Below the pieces are notes generated by a model. The model was not told the DNA's origin. It searched no databases and saw only the letters and a list, made by a program, of their open reading frames with translations. 64,000 nt of DNA, taken from assembly GCF_028826105.1 (NCBI RefSeq), contig NZ_JAQGPL010000001.1:1948501-2012500 (forward strand). Direction: 5' to 3'. This document shows, in pieces, positions 43,835 through 52,792 of the stretch (the stretch's first letter is position 1; every line of letters begins with the position of its first letter). Both the position numbers and the translations under genes were made by a program. Source of the DNA: Paenibacillus humicola (GTDB lineage: Bacteria; Bacillota; Bacilli; Paenibacillales; Paenibacillaceae).

Positions 43835-44811
43835 CGGCGGAAAACCTGCTTGAAATCCGCGAGGTCAAAAAATATTTTCCGATTAAATCCGGTCTGTTCG
43901 GCCGGGTTGCCGGCCATGTAAAAGCGGTCGACGGCGTATCGCTCCGGATCGGACGGGGGGAAACGTTCGGCCTTGTAGGCGAATCCGGCTGCGGCAAATC
44001 GACGCTCGGGCGGGTGATCCTGAAGCTGCAGAGCGCGACGGCGGGCGAGGTGCTCTTTAACGGACGCGACGTGCAGGCGCTCGGTTCTTCGGATCTTAGG
44101 CGGCTGCGGCAGGAGATGCAAATTATTTTTCAGGACCCGTTCGGTTCGCTAAATCCGCGTTTCCAGGTGCGGGACATTATCGCCGAGCCGCTTCGCCTTC
44201 ATCTGAAGATGTCGGGCAAGGAAGCGGATAAGCGCGTTTGCGAGCTGATGGAGCTGGTGGGGCTTGACGCCTCCCGGCGAAACCGGTACCCGCACGAATT
44301 TTCCGGCGGCCAGCGGCAGCGGATCGGTATCGCCAGGGCGATTGCGCTCGGGCCGAAATTCATCGTCGCCGACGAAGCCGTCTCCGCGCTCGACGTCTCG
44401 GTCCAGTCGCAGGTCATCAACCTGCTCATGCGGCTGCAGCGGGAGCTCGGGCTGACGTATTTGTTTATCGCCCACGGCCTTCATGTGGTTCGGCACATAT
44501 CCGACCGGATCGGCGTCATGTATTTGGGCAAAATGGCCGAAGTGTCGCGCACGGAAGAGCTGTTCGCCGCGCCGCTTCACCCGTATACCGCAGCCCTGCT
44601 GTCCGCCATCCCGGAGCCGACGCCCCATCGCAGGCAGGAGCGAATTATTTTGCAGGGCGATGTGCCGTCGCCGGCCAGCCCGCCGTCCGGCTGCCGGTTC
44701 CATCCGCGATGCCCGTACGCGACGGAGCGATGCCGCCGCGAGGAACCGGTTCTGAGGGAAGCTGTCCCGGGCCGCGAAGTGGCGTGTCATTTTCCGCTCG
44801 TGCAGGCATAG
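43831..44811 (+). CDS. Peptide ABC transporter ATP-binding protein (DppF/OppF-type)
   Basis: The 326-residue ATPase starts at ATG 43831, overlapping the stop of the DppD-type gene by 4 bases. It has Walker [10 protein letters not shown], the signature [14 protein letters not shown], Walker [13 protein letters not shown], and the C-terminal Cys motif [15 protein letters not shown]. The residue after the Walker B Asp is Ala rather than Pro (DEA), as is common in OppF-type subunits. The H-loop reads IAHGLHVV, with Gly where Asp is usual. It completes the importer. Confidence 0.94.
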   Translation: MTAENLLEIREVKKYFPIKSGLFGRVAGHVKAVDGVSLRIGRGETFGLVGESGCGKSTLGRVILKLQSATAGEVLFNGRDVQALGSSDLRRLRQEMQIIFQDPFGSLNPRFQVRDIIAEPLRLHLKMSGKEADKRVCELMELVGLDASRRNRYPHEFSGGQRQRIGIARAIALGPKFIVADEAVSALDVSVQSQVINLLMRLQRELGLTYLFIAHGLHVVRHISDRIGVMYLGKMAEVSRTEELFAAPLHPYTAALLSAIPEPTPHRRQERIILQGDVPSPASPPSGCRFHPRCPYATERCRREEPVLREAVPGREVACHFPLVQA

Positions 44812-45137
44812 GGATCGGCCGCATTCAAGAATACGGATCAGGCAACGGATTGCCGCCGGAGTTTCGGATCGCCGAAGCTTCGGCGGTTTCTGTTCAAGGG
44901 CCTTCCATCCTCTCGGAAAAGCAGGCATCGCGAGACGGGAATAGCCATAAGGTAATAGAAGACGGCCGTTCCGTTCGGTGGTTCGGCTGCTTTCATTTTT
45001 ATTCGAACTCATCTCTGGAGAATATATTTTTCTTAATTTTAATTAGCGGTGGAGAAGTTATCCGAACCGTGATACGATACGTTCAAATTACGGTCGATCG
45101 TGCCGGTCGCAATCGGCCCCGGAAAGGCGTGTGAACC

Positions 45138-46718
45138 ATGAAAGCGGCGGCGGATATCATCGTCATCGGCGGAGGACTGGGCGGCTGCATGGCGGCATTG
45201 GCAGCGGCAAAATGCGGGCTGTGCGTCATCATGACCGAGGAAACGGACTGGATCGGCGGCCAGCTGACGAGCCAGGCGGTTCCGCCCGACGAGCACCGCT
45301 GGATCGAAAGCTTCGGCTGTACCCGGACGTATCGCGAGTTTCGCAGCCGGGTGCGAGCCTACTATAAAGCCCATTACCCGCTCACCGAAGCGGCTCAGGC
45401 CGATCCCCGGCTGAACCCGGGCAACGGCTGGGTGAGCAGGCTGTGCCACGAGCCCAAAGTCGCACTGCGCGTGCTGGAGGATATGCTGGCCCCGTATTTG
45501 AGCAGCGGACGAATCGTCATTTTGTACGGTTACCGTCCGATTGCCGCAAGCGTGAACGCCATCGGCGGCGACCGCGTCCGGAGCGTAACGCTGGACAATC
45601 CGTCAGAGGGGCGCCGTATCGAGCTTGAAGGCGCTTATTTCCTGGACGCGACGGAATGCGGCGATCTGCTCCCGCTTGCCGGCGTCGAGCATGTGTCGGG
45701 CGCCGAAGCGCGTTGCGATACGGGGGAGCCGCACTCGTCGGACGAAGCGGACCCTTTGGATATGCAGTCCGTGACGCACGTATTTGCGGTCGATCATATT
45801 GCGGGCGGCGATTTTACGATCGAGCGGCCGGCGATGTATTCGTTCTGGAGGCAGTACGTTCCGGCGTATACCGATTGCCCTTTGCTCAGCTGGCACGTGC
45901 CCGATGTTCATACGGAGAACGGCATGAAGCGGATGACGCTGTTCCCGGACGGGCGCGATCCGATGCCGCTGTGGACATACCGGCGCATCGTCGACCGCTC
46001 GTTGTTTGCGGAAGGGCTGTACGATAGCGACATTACGCTGGTGAACTGGAGCCAGAACGACTATTTTCTCGGACCGGTTTACGGCGTTTCGGAGGATGAG
46101 CGAAAGCGGCATTTGGCAGGCGCGCGCCAGCTCAGCCTGTCGCTTGTCTATTGGCTGCAAACCGAGGCGCCCCGACCGGACGGCGGCCGCGGTTATCCGG
46201 GCATTCGGCTGCGCGGCGACGTGCTCGGCACGGAGGACGGGCTGGCGAAATATCCGTATATCCGGGAATCGCGGAGAATCAAAGCGCAGTACACGATCAC
46301 GGAGCATGACGTCAGCCGGGAGCTTCGCGGAGAACGCGGCATTCGCCGCTACAAGGACAGCGTCGGCGTCGGCAGCTATTACCTCGATCTGCACCCGACG
46401 ACAGTTTCGAACAAAAAATGCTTTATTCCGACCGTGCCGTACGAAATTCCGCTTGGCGCGCTGCTCCCCGTCCGGGTGCGGAACGTTCTTCCGGCCTGTA
46501 AAAATATCGGCACAACGCAAATTACGAACGGCTGCTACCGCCTGCATCCGACGGAATGGAACATCGGCGAGGCCGCCGGCTATTTGGCCGCATACGCGCT
46601 GCGGCACAGCGTGACGCCAAACGAGGTGCACTCAAGCCGGGCCCATCTCCGTGCGTTTCTCGAGCTGCTCGACGGCGAAGGAATCGAGCGGCATTGGCCG
46701 GAAGGGATGGAGCTGTAA
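45138..46718 (+). CDS. FAD-dependent oxidoreductase (FAD_oxidored family)
   Basis: The 526-residue flavoprotein begins with the FAD-binding Rossmann motif VIGGGLGGCMAALAAAKCG, followed by EETDWIGGQLTSQ. The middle contains the DATECGDLLPLAG segment and the end ACKNIGTTQITNGCYRLHPTEWNIGEAAGYLAA (in part), which is the pattern of the FAD_oxidored family often linked to carbohydrate metabolism in soil bacteria. There is no signal peptide. The substrate is unknown. The preceding 44812-45137 gap holds a GC-rich palindrome and an AT-rich stretch but no further gene. Confidence 0.85.
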   Translation: MKAAADIIVIGGGLGGCMAALAAAKCGLCVIMTEETDWIGGQLTSQAVPPDEHRWIESFGCTRTYREFRSRVRAYYKAHYPLTEAAQADPRLNPGNGWVSRLCHEPKVALRVLEDMLAPYLSSGRIVILYGYRPIAASVNAIGGDRVRSVTLDNPSEGRRIELEGAYFLDATECGDLLPLAGVEHVSGAEARCDTGEPHSSDEADPLDMQSVTHVFAVDHIAGGDFTIERPAMYSFWRQYVPAYTDCPLLSWHVPDVHTENGMKRMTLFPDGRDPMPLWTYRRIVDRSLFAEGLYDSDITLVNWSQNDYFLGPVYGVSEDERKRHLAGARQLSLSLVYWLQTEAPRPDGGRGYPGIRLRGDVLGTEDGLAKYPYIRESRRIKAQYTITEHDVSRELRGERGIRRYKDSVGVGSYYLDLHPTTVSNKKCFIPTVPYEIPLGALLPVRVRNVLPACKNIGTTQITNGCYRLHPTEWNIGEAAGYLAAYALRHSVTPNEVHSSRAHLRAFLELLDGEGIERHWPEGMEL

Positions 46719-46811
46719 AAAAGCGCTGCTGCTTTAGGGGCTAAGGGCAAGGGCTCCCCGGGAACGGAAGAAGAGGCCGAACGAACTTTCGCGCGAAAGG
46801 AAGCGAAGCGC

Positions 46812-47798
46812 ATGGAAGCCGCAATCGGCGCCGATATCGGCGGAACGAAAATCCGGTTTGCACTCGTGGACCGGAACGGACGGCTGCTCCGGCGGGAGTC
46901 GGTCGCAACCGAAGCCCGGCTCGGCGCAGCCCAAGTGCTGGAGAAAACGCTGTCCGGAACCGGGCGGATGCTCGAAACGGCGAAAACGTTGACGGGGATA
47001 AGCGGCGGTCCGCCGTCCGTCGCCGGCATCGGCATCGGCAGCGCCGGGCAGATCGATTTTCGCACCGGCGCGGTTGCCTACGCGGTCGATACGCTGCCGG
47101 GCTGGACGGGAACGCCGATCCGGCAGGCGGCGGAGCGGCGCTTCGGGCTGCCCGTTTGCGTGGATAACGACGTCAACGCGATTGCGATCGCGGAGCGGCT
47201 GTACGGCGCCGGCCGTCACCTGCGCAGCTTCGTCTGCCTCGCGCTCGGCACAGGCATCGGCGGCGCCGTCTTCGAAGCGGGCCGGCTTGTGCGCGGCGCG
47301 TTCGGCGGCGCCGGGGAGCTCGGGCACGTATCCATCGACTGCGGCGGTCCGCGCTGCAGCTGCGGCAACTACGGCTGCGTCGAGCTGTACGCATCCGGCT
47401 CGGGCATCGCCCGGCTTGCCGCGGAAAGCGCGGCCGCCGGCGGCTTCAACGCCGCAGCGTGGGGAAGCGGCGCACGCGGCGTGATCGCGGGCTGGCTGGC
47501 CGGGGACGCGGCCGCCGCGCAGGTGATGGCGCTCGCGATCCGCGCCCTCGGCACGGCCGTGAGCGGGTACATTCACGCGTTTAATCCGGAGGCCGTCATT
47601 ATCGGCGGGGGCGTGGCCGAAGCGGGCGGGCCGTTCTTCCGCGCGCTCGAAGCGGAGGTGAACGACCGCACCTCGTCCCGGATGCGCGAGGCCTGCCGGA
47701 TTCTGCCGGCTTATATCGGCAGCGACGCCGGCGTGATCGGCGCGGCGGGCCAAGTGTGGCTCTGCCGCGAAGCTGGAGCGGCCGATTCCTCCGCCTGA
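46812..47798 (+). CDS. ROK family sugar kinase (glucokinase-like)
   Basis: The 328-residue protein has the ROK layout: phosphate-1 motif ADIGGTKIRFALVD, VCVDNDVNAIAIAE with the catalytic Asp, ALGTGIGGAVF, the zinc site around GHVSIDCGGPRCSCGNYGCVE (His and three Cys, in part), and the adenosine region VIIGGGVAEAG. There is no N-terminal DNA-binding domain, so it is a kinase rather than a repressor. Likely substrates are glucose, fructose, mannose or N-acetylmannosamine. A NanE gene 2.4 kb downstream makes an amino-sugar kinase possible, but this is inference. Confidence 0.9.
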   Translation: MEAAIGADIGGTKIRFALVDRNGRLLRRESVATEARLGAAQVLEKTLSGTGRMLETAKTLTGISGGPPSVAGIGIGSAGQIDFRTGAVAYAVDTLPGWTGTPIRQAAERRFGLPVCVDNDVNAIAIAERLYGAGRHLRSFVCLALGTGIGGAVFEAGRLVRGAFGGAGELGHVSIDCGGPRCSCGNYGCVELYASGSGIARLAAESAAAGGFNAAAWGSGARGVIAGWLAGDAAAAQVMALAIRALGTAVSGYIHAFNPEAVIIGGGVAEAGGPFFRALEAEVNDRTSSRMREACRILPAYIGSDAGVIGAAGQVWLCREAGAADSSA

Positions 47799-48061
47799 CC
47801 GAAGTCTTCGGCTCCGGTTCATCACCGTCATGTGCCGTCACAACGCGCATCAGGGAGTTAGGCCGGAGCATGACGCTGGCCGGCGAACCGGTAAACCGCT
47901 CGGCGGCGGCGCGGCAAGCCGCACACTTCCGCTTTATGAGCGGCCGTGAAGAGCGTATACTGGATACGACAGCCGCTCTTCTTGCAGACGCCTGCGCTGC
48001 GATACGCGCGGCCAGGGGTATGAAGTGCCGGGCGGGTTCATTTTGGAAGGGAGCAATCGGT

Positions 48062-48871
48062 TTGTTGAAGTGGGACGGACATTCGCACAGTCATTTTTGT
48101 TATCACGGCAGCGGCCGGCCTTTGCGCGATTATTTGGAACGGGCGGTCCGGCTTGGCTTTGAACGCTATTCGGTCACCGAGCACCCGCCGCTTCCGGAGG
48201 GATGGGTGAAGAACGAGAAGCTGATGGCGGAGCTAGCCATGAGCCGCCAAGAGCTGCCCGAGTACATTCAATGCGTTGAAGAGCTGAAACGGGAATTCGA
48301 AGGCAGGCTGGAAGTCACGGCAGGGCTTGAGCTCGATTACCTGCACGGCAGCGAATCGTTTACGAACAGGCTGCTGGAGTCGCTGGACGGCCGGCTGGAG
48401 GACGTCCTCATTTCCGTTCATTTTTTGCCTGGGAGAGGCGGCATGCGCTGCGTCGATTTTACGCCGGACGATTTTCGCGAAGGGCTGATCGATTATTACG
48501 GCTCGATGGAGCGGGTCGTGGACGAATATTTTCAGCATGTCGAGCTGGCGGTCGCATCCGCTGCGGGATGGAAGATCCGCAAACGGCTCGGTCATATCCA
48601 TTTGATCGAGAAATTCCGGCTGGCGCTGGACGGGATCGATGAGGAGCAGATCGCCGAACGGGTGCGCGCCGTCGTGCCGAAGCTGCGCGAGGCCGGCGTC
48701 GGTCTCGACGTGAACACGGCGGGCATGCGCAAAGACACGTGCCGGAAGCCGTATGCATCCGAATGGCTTGTCAAGGAATGCCGAGCGCAAGGGATTGAAT
48801 GCGTATACGGCTCCGACGCTCATCATCCGGACGATGTCGGGCAAGGGTGGGAATGGTTCGCGGCGATTTGA
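48062..48871 (+). CDS. hisJ: Histidinol-phosphatase of the PHP type (HisJ/HisK-like)
   Basis: The start is one of two adjacent TTG codons (48062 or 48065) behind GGAAGGGAG; the longer frame is a shadow of the ROK gene. The 269-residue protein has the PHP metal motifs DGHSHSHFCYHG near the N-terminus, TEHPPLP, a Glu in GLELDY, ISVHFL, RLGHIHLIEKF and the C-terminal GSDAHHPDDVG. Length and order agree closely with Bacillus HisJ, which dephosphorylates L-histidinol phosphate. It stands apart from any other histidine gene here, so a different phosphoester substrate is also possible. Confidence 0.82.
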   Translation: MLKWDGHSHSHFCYHGSGRPLRDYLERAVRLGFERYSVTEHPPLPEGWVKNEKLMAELAMSRQELPEYIQCVEELKREFEGRLEVTAGLELDYLHGSESFTNRLLESLDGRLEDVLISVHFLPGRGGMRCVDFTPDDFREGLIDYYGSMERVVDEYFQHVELAVASAAGWKIRKRLGHIHLIEKFRLALDGIDEEQIAERVRAVVPKLREAGVGLDVNTAGMRKDTCRKPYASEWLVKECRAQGIECVYGSDAHHPDDVGQGWEWFAAI

Positions 48872-48983
48872 AGCGTTCCGGTCCGGCTTAAACGCTCGGG
48901 TCTATGGACGACTCGCACCCGGCTGCGGAGAGGCAGCAGCTGAAGATGTTCTATCGCCGTTTCGTGTGCAGGGGGGGAATACG

Positions 48984-49928
48984 ATGGCCAAATCATTGCG
49001 CTACCGGGAGGACGGCACGTTCAAAATCGTGCAGTTCACCGATTTGCACTGGGAGAACGGCGGCCGCAAAGACGCGCTGGCTCGCGGTCTGATGGAGCGG
49101 GTGCTGGACGAGGAAAAGCCGGACCTGATCGTCTTTACGGGCGATGTTATCGACAGCGGGGCGTGCGACGACCCGCGCCGCTCTTTCCGTCAAGCCGTGG
49201 CGGCGGCGGAAACAAGCGGCATCCCTTGGGCGGCGGTGTTCGGCAACCACGATACGGAAGTTGGCATTACGCGCGAGGAGCTGATGGCGGTGCAGCTGGA
49301 ATTCCCCGGCAGCATTGCCGAGCATGGGCCGGCCGGCATTACCGGCGTCGGCAATTTTACGGTGCGGCTGTGCCGCCGCGCAAGCGGAGGGGCGACTGCT
49401 CCGGATAAGGCGCTGTTTTTTTTCGATTCGGGCAGCTACGGTACGACGCGCGCAGGCGGCTATGCGGCGTTCGCACGCAATCAGATCGAATGGTTTATGC
49501 GCCAGTCGGCTTTGCTTGCGGACGAAAGCGGCGGCGTCGTGCCCGCCCTCGCCTTCTTTCATATCCCGCTTCCGGAATACCGCGAAGCGTGGGAGAGCGT
49601 CACCTGCTACGGCACCAAGTTCGAGAAGGTATGCGCGCCGCCGGTCAACACGGGCATGTTTGCCGCCATGGTCGAAGCGGGCAATGTCATCGGCACGTTT
49701 GCCGGACACGACCATATAAACGATTACTGGGGCGAGCTGCACGGCATCCGGCTCTGCTACGGCAGACAGACCGGCTACAACAGCTACAGCAGGCCCGGAT
49801 TTGCGCGCGGGGCGAGAATGATTTTGCTCGAGGAAGCCAAACCCGGCTTTCGCACGTGGCTCCGGCTGCAGAACGGCAAGGCGGTTCACGACCAGCCGGG
49901 GCACCGGCCGGCAAAGCGCAAAAATTGA
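48984..49928 (+). CDS. Metallophosphoesterase family protein
   Basis: ATG 48984 follows a GGGGGG stretch; upstream in-frame codons belong to the shadow of the previous gene. The 314-residue protein carries the calcineurin-like motifs in order: QFTDLHW, FTGDVID, FGNHDTE, FFHIPLPEY and GHDHIND. It has no signal peptide. The sequence is of the type found in Dcr2-like and other bacterial phosphoesterases. It follows the HisJ-like gene by 112 bases and may share its transcript. The substrate is unknown. Confidence 0.87.
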   Translation: MAKSLRYREDGTFKIVQFTDLHWENGGRKDALARGLMERVLDEEKPDLIVFTGDVIDSGACDDPRRSFRQAVAAAETSGIPWAAVFGNHDTEVGITREELMAVQLEFPGSIAEHGPAGITGVGNFTVRLCRRASGGATAPDKALFFFDSGSYGTTRAGGYAAFARNQIEWFMRQSALLADESGGVVPALAFFHIPLPEYREAWESVTCYGTKFEKVCAPPVNTGMFAAMVEAGNVIGTFAGHDHINDYWGELHGIRLCYGRQTGYNSYSRPGFARGARMILLEEAKPGFRTWLRLQNGKAVHDQPGHRPAKRKN

Positions 49929-50030
49929 CCGGATGCGAAGTAGACCGAACGTGCCGTAGACCAGGCATGCCGGAAATCCGGCGCCGCACCACGTTTTTAA
50001 TAAGCGGGGGAGCGGCTTTTTTGCTTTAGA

Positions 50031-50047
50031 TTGGAGAAATTCTCCAA
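50031..50047. promoter_or_regulatory. 17-bp perfect palindrome, probable operator upstream of nanE
   Basis: TTGGAGAAATTCTCCAA has 8-bp arms around one central base. A related imperfect copy, GAGGAAAATTTCTC, follows at 50062-50075, and both lie upstream of the -10 box at 50099. The GAAA/TTTC composition is compatible with an RpiR-type regulator. This is inference. Confidence 0.55.
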
Positions 50048-50098
50048 AATTATTTACAATAGAGGAAAATTTCTCTTTATCAAATCGAAGGCGGCTGG

Positions 50099-50104
50099 TA
50101 TAAT
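50099..50104 (+). promoter_or_regulatory. -10 element of the nanE promoter
   Basis: A perfect TATAAT is present. At 17 bases upstream only a weak -35 hexamer (TTTATC, 50076-50081) is found, which suggests that the promoter needs an activator or is tightly regulated by the palindromes just upstream. Confidence 0.55.
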
Positions 50105-50190
50105 ACAGTCAAGATTCGAGTTGGAGGTGATATCCGCCTTTCCGGTCCGTTTTGAATTCAAATGCCAATCTTCAGAAAATAGGTGAGTTG

Positions 50191-50892
50191 ATGCGGACAA
50201 AGACCATCTCCAGCTTTAAGAACGGACTCATCGTTTCCTGTCAGGCGCTGAAGCATGAACCGCTGTTCGGGGCGGGGCATATGGCCGCAATGGCCGCCGC
50301 TGCGGAAGCGGGAGGAGCCGCCGCCATCCGCGCGAATACGCCGCGGGATATCGAAGCGATCAAGAAGAGCTGCTCGCTGCTTGTCATCGGCCTGTACAAG
50401 ATGGATTACCCGGACAGTCCGGTCTATATTACGCCGACGATCCGGGAGGCGGAGGCAATCGTAGAGGCGGGAGCCGACCTGATTGCCGTCGACGCTACAA
50501 GAAGAACGCGGCCGGACGGGGAAACGTTAAGCGGCCTGCTCGGAGCTATCCGCGCCCGCTGGCCGGACCGACCGGTCGTTGCGGATGTTTCCACCTTCGA
50601 GGAAGGGGCCGCCGCGATGGATCTTGGCTTCGATCTTATCTCCACCACGATGTCCGGTTATACGCCCTATAGTCCGCAGCAGGAGAAGCCCGATATCGAT
50701 TTGGTCGCCCGGCTGGCTTCGCTCGGCAGGAAGCCGGTATTGGCGGAAGGGCGCATCTGGACGCCTGCGCAGTGCGCCGCGTGTCTCCGCGCGGGCGCGC
50801 ATGCTGTCGTCGTCGGAACCGCCATAACCCGGCCTCAGGAAATTACCCGCAAATTCGTCAATGCGATCCGCAGCTCGGTCCCTTTTGCTTAA
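50191..50892 (+). CDS. nanE: N-acetylmannosamine-6-phosphate 2-epimerase
   Basis: The 233-residue TIM-barrel protein shows the NanE pattern: GLIVSCQALKHEPLFG, AAIRANTPRDIEAIK, the LIAVDATRRTRPDG loop, VVADVSTFEEG, TTMSGYT, and VLAEGRIWTPAQ with VVVGTAITRPQEIT. It converts ManNAc-6-phosphate to GlcNAc-6-phosphate in the cytoplasm in sialic acid or ManNAc catabolism. ATG 50191 has AGGTGAG closely upstream; an in-frame TTG 50152 lacks a suitably placed site. No sialic acid lyase is in the window. The importer that starts at 51356 is the likely functional partner. Confidence 0.92.
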   Translation: MRTKTISSFKNGLIVSCQALKHEPLFGAGHMAAMAAAAEAGGAAAIRANTPRDIEAIKKSCSLLVIGLYKMDYPDSPVYITPTIREAEAIVEAGADLIAVDATRRTRPDGETLSGLLGAIRARWPDRPVVADVSTFEEGAAAMDLGFDLISTTMSGYTPYSPQQEKPDIDLVARLASLGRKPVLAEGRIWTPAQCAACLRAGAHAVVVGTAITRPQEITRKFVNAIRSSVPFA

Positions 50893-51355
50893 CGGCATCG
50901 TTCACTCACACTTGCATCCCTGCCGCTCGGCTCCATTTACGCTTAAGATCCCTGTTCACGCATCACGCATCAATCCGCAAGAGGCTGAGTGGACATCTTC
51001 ACAGACGCCGATCAATTGTTCACCTTCAACAGAAACCGATCAACCGCTTACCTTTACTCATAAAAGAAGGAATATTCCATACATCATTTAAAGAATAACG
51101 AATTATTTCACTCTCTTTTCGAGAGGAGGACCGCACACACAAACCTGTTTTCTTGTTTTCATCGCCTTTACAGGCGCGCATTCTTATTCTTCCGGCACGG
51201 CTTCGCGTTCGACCAGATCATGAATACTCGTGTTTCTTTGTCGTTGAAACTGTCACGCGCCATCCGATTCAATGAATGCGAAGTTCGGACATCGACGGAA
51301 AAATGAAATCCAGTTCCGTTTTAGCGTTGCATTTTGAACGAAACGGGGGAAGAGC
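50893..51355 (+). other. Intergenic stretch of 463 bases without a recognised gene
   Basis: This interval between nanE and the next binding-protein gene has lower G+C than the rest of the window and no convincing coding frame with a ribosome binding site. It contains one small inverted repeat (CTCTCTTTTCGAGAG near 51111-51125) followed by GAGGAGG with no good start after it. I see no known riboswitch. It may be a leader or a decayed gene. Confidence 0.5.
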
Positions 51356-52711
51356 ATGGCGGGGAAAATAAAGCTTACGGCGGCAGGTCTCGTCTGCGCG
51401 CTGCTGCTTTCGCTGCTGTCGGCCTGCGGAGGCGGGAGCAACGGCGGCACGGGCACCGGAGCGGATGGCGGGCAGTCCGGAAGCAATCAGCAGGGCGCCG
51501 CACCCGGGAACGGGGAGAAAAAGGACATTACGCTGCAGTTCTGGACCATTGCGCTCAGTCCGAACTTCGACGATTACATGAACGGCCGGATCCGGAAATA
51601 CGAGGACGAAAATCCCGGCATCACAATCAAATGGACCGATTTGCCATACGATGCGATGGAGAACAAGCTGCTGACCTCGATCGCCGGCGGCAGCGCGCCG
51701 GACGTCGTCAACCTGAATACGGGCATGACGATGACGCTGGCCGGCAAAAACGCCCTGGTCGACATGAACAAGGAAGCGACGCCGGAGCAGCGTTCGATCT
51801 ATTTCGAAACGCTGTACAATTCGGCGAAGCTCGGTGACAGCGTCTACGCGTTTCCGTGGTATTTCGGACTGTCGGCATTTCTGTACAACAAGCAAATATA
51901 CGAACAGGCGGGCCTCGATCCGAACAAGCCGCCGACCACGTGGGAGGAGCTGAAGGAGCAGGCGATCGTCATCAAGCAGAAAACCGGCAAATACGGCTTC
52001 GTGCCGACGTATAATCCGCCGTCCGACTTTTATTTTTCCGGCGTTCCGGTCATCAGCGACGACAAGAAGACGATCATCCTCGACACGCCGGAAGCGCTCG
52101 AGTGGGCGAAATGGAACAAGGAGCTGTTCGATAAAGGCATCGTGCCGAAGGAGAGCCTGAGCTCGGACGCGAACTATGCGACGGACAAATACCAGTCGGG
52201 GCAAATCGCGACGCTCATTACCGGCGCCCAGTTTCTGAGCCGCGTGAAAACGAACGCCAAGCAGGTTTACGACAATACGCTCGTCGCCCAGATGCCGACG
52301 CTGAAATCGGGCAAATACCGGGCGGGGCTGATGGACGTCGTCGTCCCGGTGAAGAGCAAATATCACCAAGAAGCGATCGCGTTCGCAAACTATATCACGA
52401 ACGACGAGTCGCAGCTGGAATTCGCCAAGGTCGTCAACATTCTGCCGTCCACGAAAAAAGCGGCCGCCGATCCCTTCTTCACGCAGGGCGGCGCCGATCC
52501 GGAATCGAAAGCGAAAATCATTACGGCGGAGGAAGCGGCCAAAGGCCAGGACTTCACCCTCGGCGTCAAGGACGAGAACAAAATCGTCGAGCCGCTGTGG
52601 AAAGGCTGGCAGCAAATGCTGCTCGGCGACGTCTCGCCGGAAGATTTCCTGAAAAACACCCAGGCCGAGATGCAGAAGCTGCTCGACCAGGTGAACGCCG
52701 GAGACGGCTGA
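51356..52711 (+). CDS. Sugar ABC transporter solute-binding lipoprotein (family 1)
   Basis: The 451-residue product has a lipobox LLSAC with Cys24, then a Gly/Asn/Gln-rich linker and the family 1 core (ITLQFWTIALSPNFDDYMNG, SAPDVVNLNTGMTMTLAG, YAFPWYFGLSAFLYNKQIYEQAG, in part). ATG 51356 follows GGGGGAAGAG. It is the first gene of a third CUT1 importer, with two permease genes following after a hairpin. The proximity of nanE suggests an amino-sugar or sialic acid-related ligand, which is inference. Confidence 0.92.
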   Translation: MAGKIKLTAAGLVCALLLSLLSACGGGSNGGTGTGADGGQSGSNQQGAAPGNGEKKDITLQFWTIALSPNFDDYMNGRIRKYEDENPGITIKWTDLPYDAMENKLLTSIAGGSAPDVVNLNTGMTMTLAGKNALVDMNKEATPEQRSIYFETLYNSAKLGDSVYAFPWYFGLSAFLYNKQIYEQAGLDPNKPPTTWEELKEQAIVIKQKTGKYGFVPTYNPPSDFYFSGVPVISDDKKTIILDTPEALEWAKWNKELFDKGIVPKESLSSDANYATDKYQSGQIATLITGAQFLSRVKTNAKQVYDNTLVAQMPTLKSGKYRAGLMDVVVPVKSKYHQEAIAFANYITNDESQLEFAKVVNILPSTKKAAADPFFTQGGADPESKAKIITAEEAAKGQDFTLGVKDENKIVEPLWKGWQQMLLGDVSPEDFLKNTQAEMQKLLDQVNAGDG

Positions 52712-52724
52712 ACGCCGACGGAGC

Positions 52725-52753
52725 GCAGGAGCGGAGCTTACGTCCGCTCCTGC
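52725..52753 (+). other. Stable mRNA hairpin between binding-protein and permease genes
   Basis: GCAGGAGCGGA (52725-52735) and TCCGCTCCTGC (52743-52753) form a perfect 11-bp stem with a 7-base loop. No U-tract follows, so it is more likely a stability or processing element than a full terminator. Confidence 0.7.
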
Positions 52754-52792
52754 TTCCCGTGATTGCACCACTTTCGGGGGAGATGATAAGCC

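Noticed and set aside
44870..44885. CGCCGAAGCTTCGGCG palindrome after the peptide importer operon
   Set aside because: It may be a terminator stem, but it has no real loop and only a poor T-run, so it is not listed.
49979..50022. Possible terminator after the metallophosphoesterase gene
   Set aside because: Only a 5-bp stem can be formed before the T-run, which is too weak to support a call.
50122..50130. Perfect GGAGGTGAT ribosome binding site upstream of nanE
   Set aside because: No start codon in the nanE frame lies at a suitable distance, and no convincing leader peptide follows, so it was not used to set the nanE start.
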